From positions 372,001 to 436,000 of the forward strand of contig NZ_LS483254.1 of NCBI RefSeq assembly GCF_900465355.1: 64,000 nucleotides of DNA, given 5' to 3'. The notes beneath the pieces are model-generated. The model saw only the letters and a program-made list of their open reading frames with translations. It was not told where the DNA came from and searched no databases. Made by a program: the position numbers and the translations under genes. Source of the stretch: Candidatus Bipolaricaulis anaerobius (GTDB lineage Bacteria; Bipolaricaulota; Bipolaricaulia; Bipolaricaulales; Bipolaricaulaceae). This document shows, in pieces, positions 62,215 to 64,000 of this stretch. The number at the start of each line of letters is the position of its first letter. Positions within the stretch are counted from its first letter, which is position 1.

Positions 62215-63372
62215 ATGCGGCGTGTGGCGATCGCTATCGGGCTTGTCCTGACCGGGGTGGCGGTGACCCTGTTCATCCTGTTCTCCCAGACCGAGGTCAC
62301 GCGGACCCTCCGTCAGGGGTCGCCCGTGTACGTGCTGGTGGTGGGGGTGGACGAAGGAGGCCCGAGCACGGCGCACGTGCACTCCGTGGCCGTGGCCGTT
62401 GTTCAACCAGGGGGCAGGGCGAGTTGGATCAGCGTGCCGCGGACCCTCACCTGGCCCACCGCAGCCGGCTGGACCTCACTCTATGCCCTGTATCCCTCCG
62501 AGGGCATCGCCGGCATGGCCCGCCGCCTGAGCGCGCTCCTCGAGGTCCCCCTCCCCTATTGGGTGGTGATGGACTTCACCGGGCTTCGCACGATGGTGGA
62601 CCTGGTCGGGGGGGTGGAGGTGATGGTGGAGACCCGGCTCGTCTACCAGGACCGCTCCCAGAACCTGTTCATCGACATTCCCCCCGGACGACAAACGCTC
62701 GACGGGGCGAAGGCGCTCGACTTCGTGCGGTACGAGGACGGCGACGAGCTCGGCCGGCTGGCGCGGCAGCACCAGCTCCTGCGCGCACTGGGGGAGGAGG
62801 CACGGGCCATCCCCTCCGCCGCGTGGCGGACCACCGTCGAGGCCATCTACGACGCGGCGCGCACGAACCTCACCCTGTGGGAGGCCCTGGACCTGGCGCG
62901 GGCGCTTGGTGACGTCCCCCCGGAGCGGGCAACGTTCGCCATCGTCCCCACCCTCCCCCGGGCTGGAGCGAGTAGTGACCAGATCCCAGATCTGGTGCGG
63001 CTGCGCCGGCTCACCCAGTCCCTCGTCCGCGGGCCGACCTTCCTCACCCGCGACGAGATCCGCGTCCTCGTTCTCAACGGGACGGGCCAGAAGCTCCTCG
63101 CCACGCGGACCGGGGCCTGGCTCGCTGACCGGGGATTCCAGGTGACGGGGACGTCCGATGCTGACCGGTCCAACTACCCCTGCACCTACCTTGTGGTGCG
63201 GGAGGAGGACCGCGCTAAAGGGAAGGCCCTCCTCGAGGCCCTCCCCCCTGGAGTGCAAGGAGGGGTGCAGATCAAGACCGACCGTGAGTTCGACCTGGCA
63301 CGGGTGGGCGGGTGGCCGCAATATACGGACGTGATCCTGATCTTGGGAGCGGGGTTCGATGTCCAATCCTGA
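62215..63372 (+). CDS. LytR-CpsA-Psr (LCP) family protein
   Basis: 385 residues. N-terminal membrane anchor (about 3-24), then an LCP domain (about 35-235) with [38 protein letters not shown] and [22 protein letters not shown], holding the Arg and Asp residues that bind polyprenyl-pyrophosphate. The C-terminal LytR_C domain (about 275-375) starts [14 protein letters not shown] enzymes attach glycopolymers to cell wall. Overlaps rsfS by 14 bases. Confidence 0.9.
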   Translation: MRRVAIAIGLVLTGVAVTLFILFSQTEVTRTLRQGSPVYVLVVGVDEGGPSTAHVHSVAVAVVQPGGRASWISVPRTLTWPTAAGWTSLYALYPSEGIAGMARRLSALLEVPLPYWVVMDFTGLRTMVDLVGGVEVMVETRLVYQDRSQNLFIDIPPGRQTLDGAKALDFVRYEDGDELGRLARQHQLLRALGEEARAIPSAAWRTTVEAIYDAARTNLTLWEALDLARALGDVPPERATFAIVPTLPRAGASSDQIPDLVRLRRLTQSLVRGPTFLTRDEIRVLVLNGTGQKLLATRTGAWLADRGFQVTGTSDADRSNYPCTYLVVREEDRAKGKALLEALPPGVQGGVQIKTDREFDLARVGGWPQYTDVILILGAGFDVQS

Positions 63373-63724
63373 GCGCGACCTCCTTGATCGGGCCGCGGCC
63401 CTCATCGTTGCCAAGAAAGGAGCCCGACTGACGGTGGTGGATGTGGGTGGATCCTCGATCCCCACCTCGTACTTCCTCATCGCCAGCGGCGAGAACCCGC
63501 TCCACGTAAAGGCCCTCTGTAACGAGCTCCTTTCGAAGCTGCCGCTTGCCCCCCGGCACACCGAGGGGGTGCAGGAGGGCCGGTGGGCGCTTCTTGACTA
63601 CGGCGACTTCATCGTGCATGTCTTCCACGACGAGGTGCGGGCCTTCTACGACATCGAGGGCCTGTGGCCGGAACGACAGGTCGTCCCCTGGCCTGGCTTG
63701 CGCGCCTCCCCTCCCTCGGTATAA
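63359..63724 (+). CDS. rsfS: Ribosomal silencing factor RsfS
   Basis: 121 residues. The DUF143 core has SYFLIASGENPLHVKALCNEL, HTEGVQEGRWALLDYGDFIVHVFHDEVRAFYDIEGLW, a near-complete match to the RsfS family. It binds uL14 and blocks subunit joining in stationary phase. Start overlaps the LCP gene. Its stop lies within the promoter of the following 23S rRNA gene. Confidence 0.96.
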   Translation: MSNPERDLLDRAAALIVAKKGARLTVVDVGGSSIPTSYFLIASGENPLHVKALCNELLSKLPLAPRHTEGVQEGRWALLDYGDFIVHVFHDEVRAFYDIEGLWPERQVVPWPGLRASPPSV

Positions 63725-63725
63725 T
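63698..63725 (+). promoter_or_regulatory. rRNA promoter (TTGCGC-16-TATAAT)
   Basis: TTGCGC (63698-63703) and a perfect TATAAT (63720-63725) overlap the rsfS stop. The leader carries a CCCCTGG-type hairpin (63739-63758) and GGTCCTTGAAAAGTGAATAG (63788-63807), which resembles the end of a 16S-23S spacer. Confidence 0.65.
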
Positions 63726-63819
63726 CCCGGTGGTCGTCACCCCTGGATATCCCCCAGGGGGGACGGTGTGCTTGTGGATGATAATCTGGTCCTTGAAAAG
63801 TGAATAGAGCGTCTGCTAC

Positions 63820-64000
63820 GTAAGTATAGTAAGGGCGGACGGGGGATCCCTTGGCAGTCGAGGGCGATGAAGGGCGCGGCCAGCTGCGATAAGCCCCGGG
63901 GAGCCGCTGAGCAGGCTATGATCCGAGGATGCCCGAATGGGGAAACCCACTGGACCGTTGAGGCCCAGTATCCAGAGCCGAAACACCCAAGTAGGCTCTG
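63820..64000 (+). rRNA. rrl: 23S ribosomal RNA, 5' end (partial)
   Basis: The sequence GGATCCCTTGGCAGTCGAGG, then GGCGATGAAGGGCG, TGCGATAAGC and CGAATGGGGAAACCC follows the conserved domain I start of bacterial 23S rRNA. The 5' end is placed near 63820 by comparison with E. coli numbering, with an error of a few bases. The gene continues past the window. No 16S gene lies upstream. Confidence 0.93.

Overview
The window is a compact, GC-rich bacterial chromosome segment with about 58 protein genes, two tRNAs and the 5' end of a 23S rRNA gene. Genes are packed with 4-base ATGA overlaps, convergent pairs sometimes share one CTAG stop palindrome, and several genes have a -10 box only 6-9 bases before the start codon. 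High GC, mostly single-copy housekeeping genes, a GlyA-GcvT fusion, a eukaryote-like IleRS and a 23S gene with no 16S upstream suggest a deep-branching, probably thermophilic or anaerobic lineage. Candidatus Bipolaricaulota (OP1/Acetothermia) or a Chloroflexi-like relative is my guess; it is an inference and not proven here.

Layout. 1-198: end of an ABC exporter. 280-12372 (minus strand): a lower-GC type I restriction-modification island behind cysS. In transcription order it holds a chimeric, frameshifted hsdM; an intact hsdR with an extra Ig-like domain; hsdM; hsdS; two uncharacterised accessory genes (228 and 965 aa); then a deletion scar that joins the first 25 codons of an unknown gene to the last third of a different hsdR. 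The island looks like several overlapping defence systems collapsed by recombination around one apparently complete R-M-S set.

12431-23057: housekeeping genes cysS, a COG2426 membrane protein, mgtE, yajC-secD, holA, tRNA-Leu(GAG)-plsX, acpP, asnS, a candidate small RNA, hup, and rpsF-ssb-rpsR. 23071-33804: a nucleotidyltransferase-like protein, the GlyA-GcvT fusion, a Lon-family protease divergent from a secreted phospholipase-D-like protein, and two secreted PKD-type proteins, the larger with duplicated modules ending in degenerate dockerin-like motifs. 34015-44510: rplM, the ileS-purA-FAH operon, purB divergent from tkt, tRNA(CAU), an RNase H-like gene, dtd and rpmF.

44515-52494 (minus): an operon of a hypothetical gene, upp, an SDR reductase, a TIM-barrel protein and an MFS transporter; plsY; and a LolD/MacB-type exporter with a secreted protein. 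52675-56013 (plus): a COG3375 acyltransferase-like gene coupled to an N-acylamino-acid-racemase/MenC-type enzyme, then deoC and recO. 56096-64000: csp, a primary-type sigma factor, ligA, and the mtaB-phoH and AMMECR1 genes; then an LCP-family protein, rsfS and the start of a 23S rRNA gene with its own promoter.

No integrase, transposase or CRISPR array was seen. No gap between genes exceeds about 300 bases.
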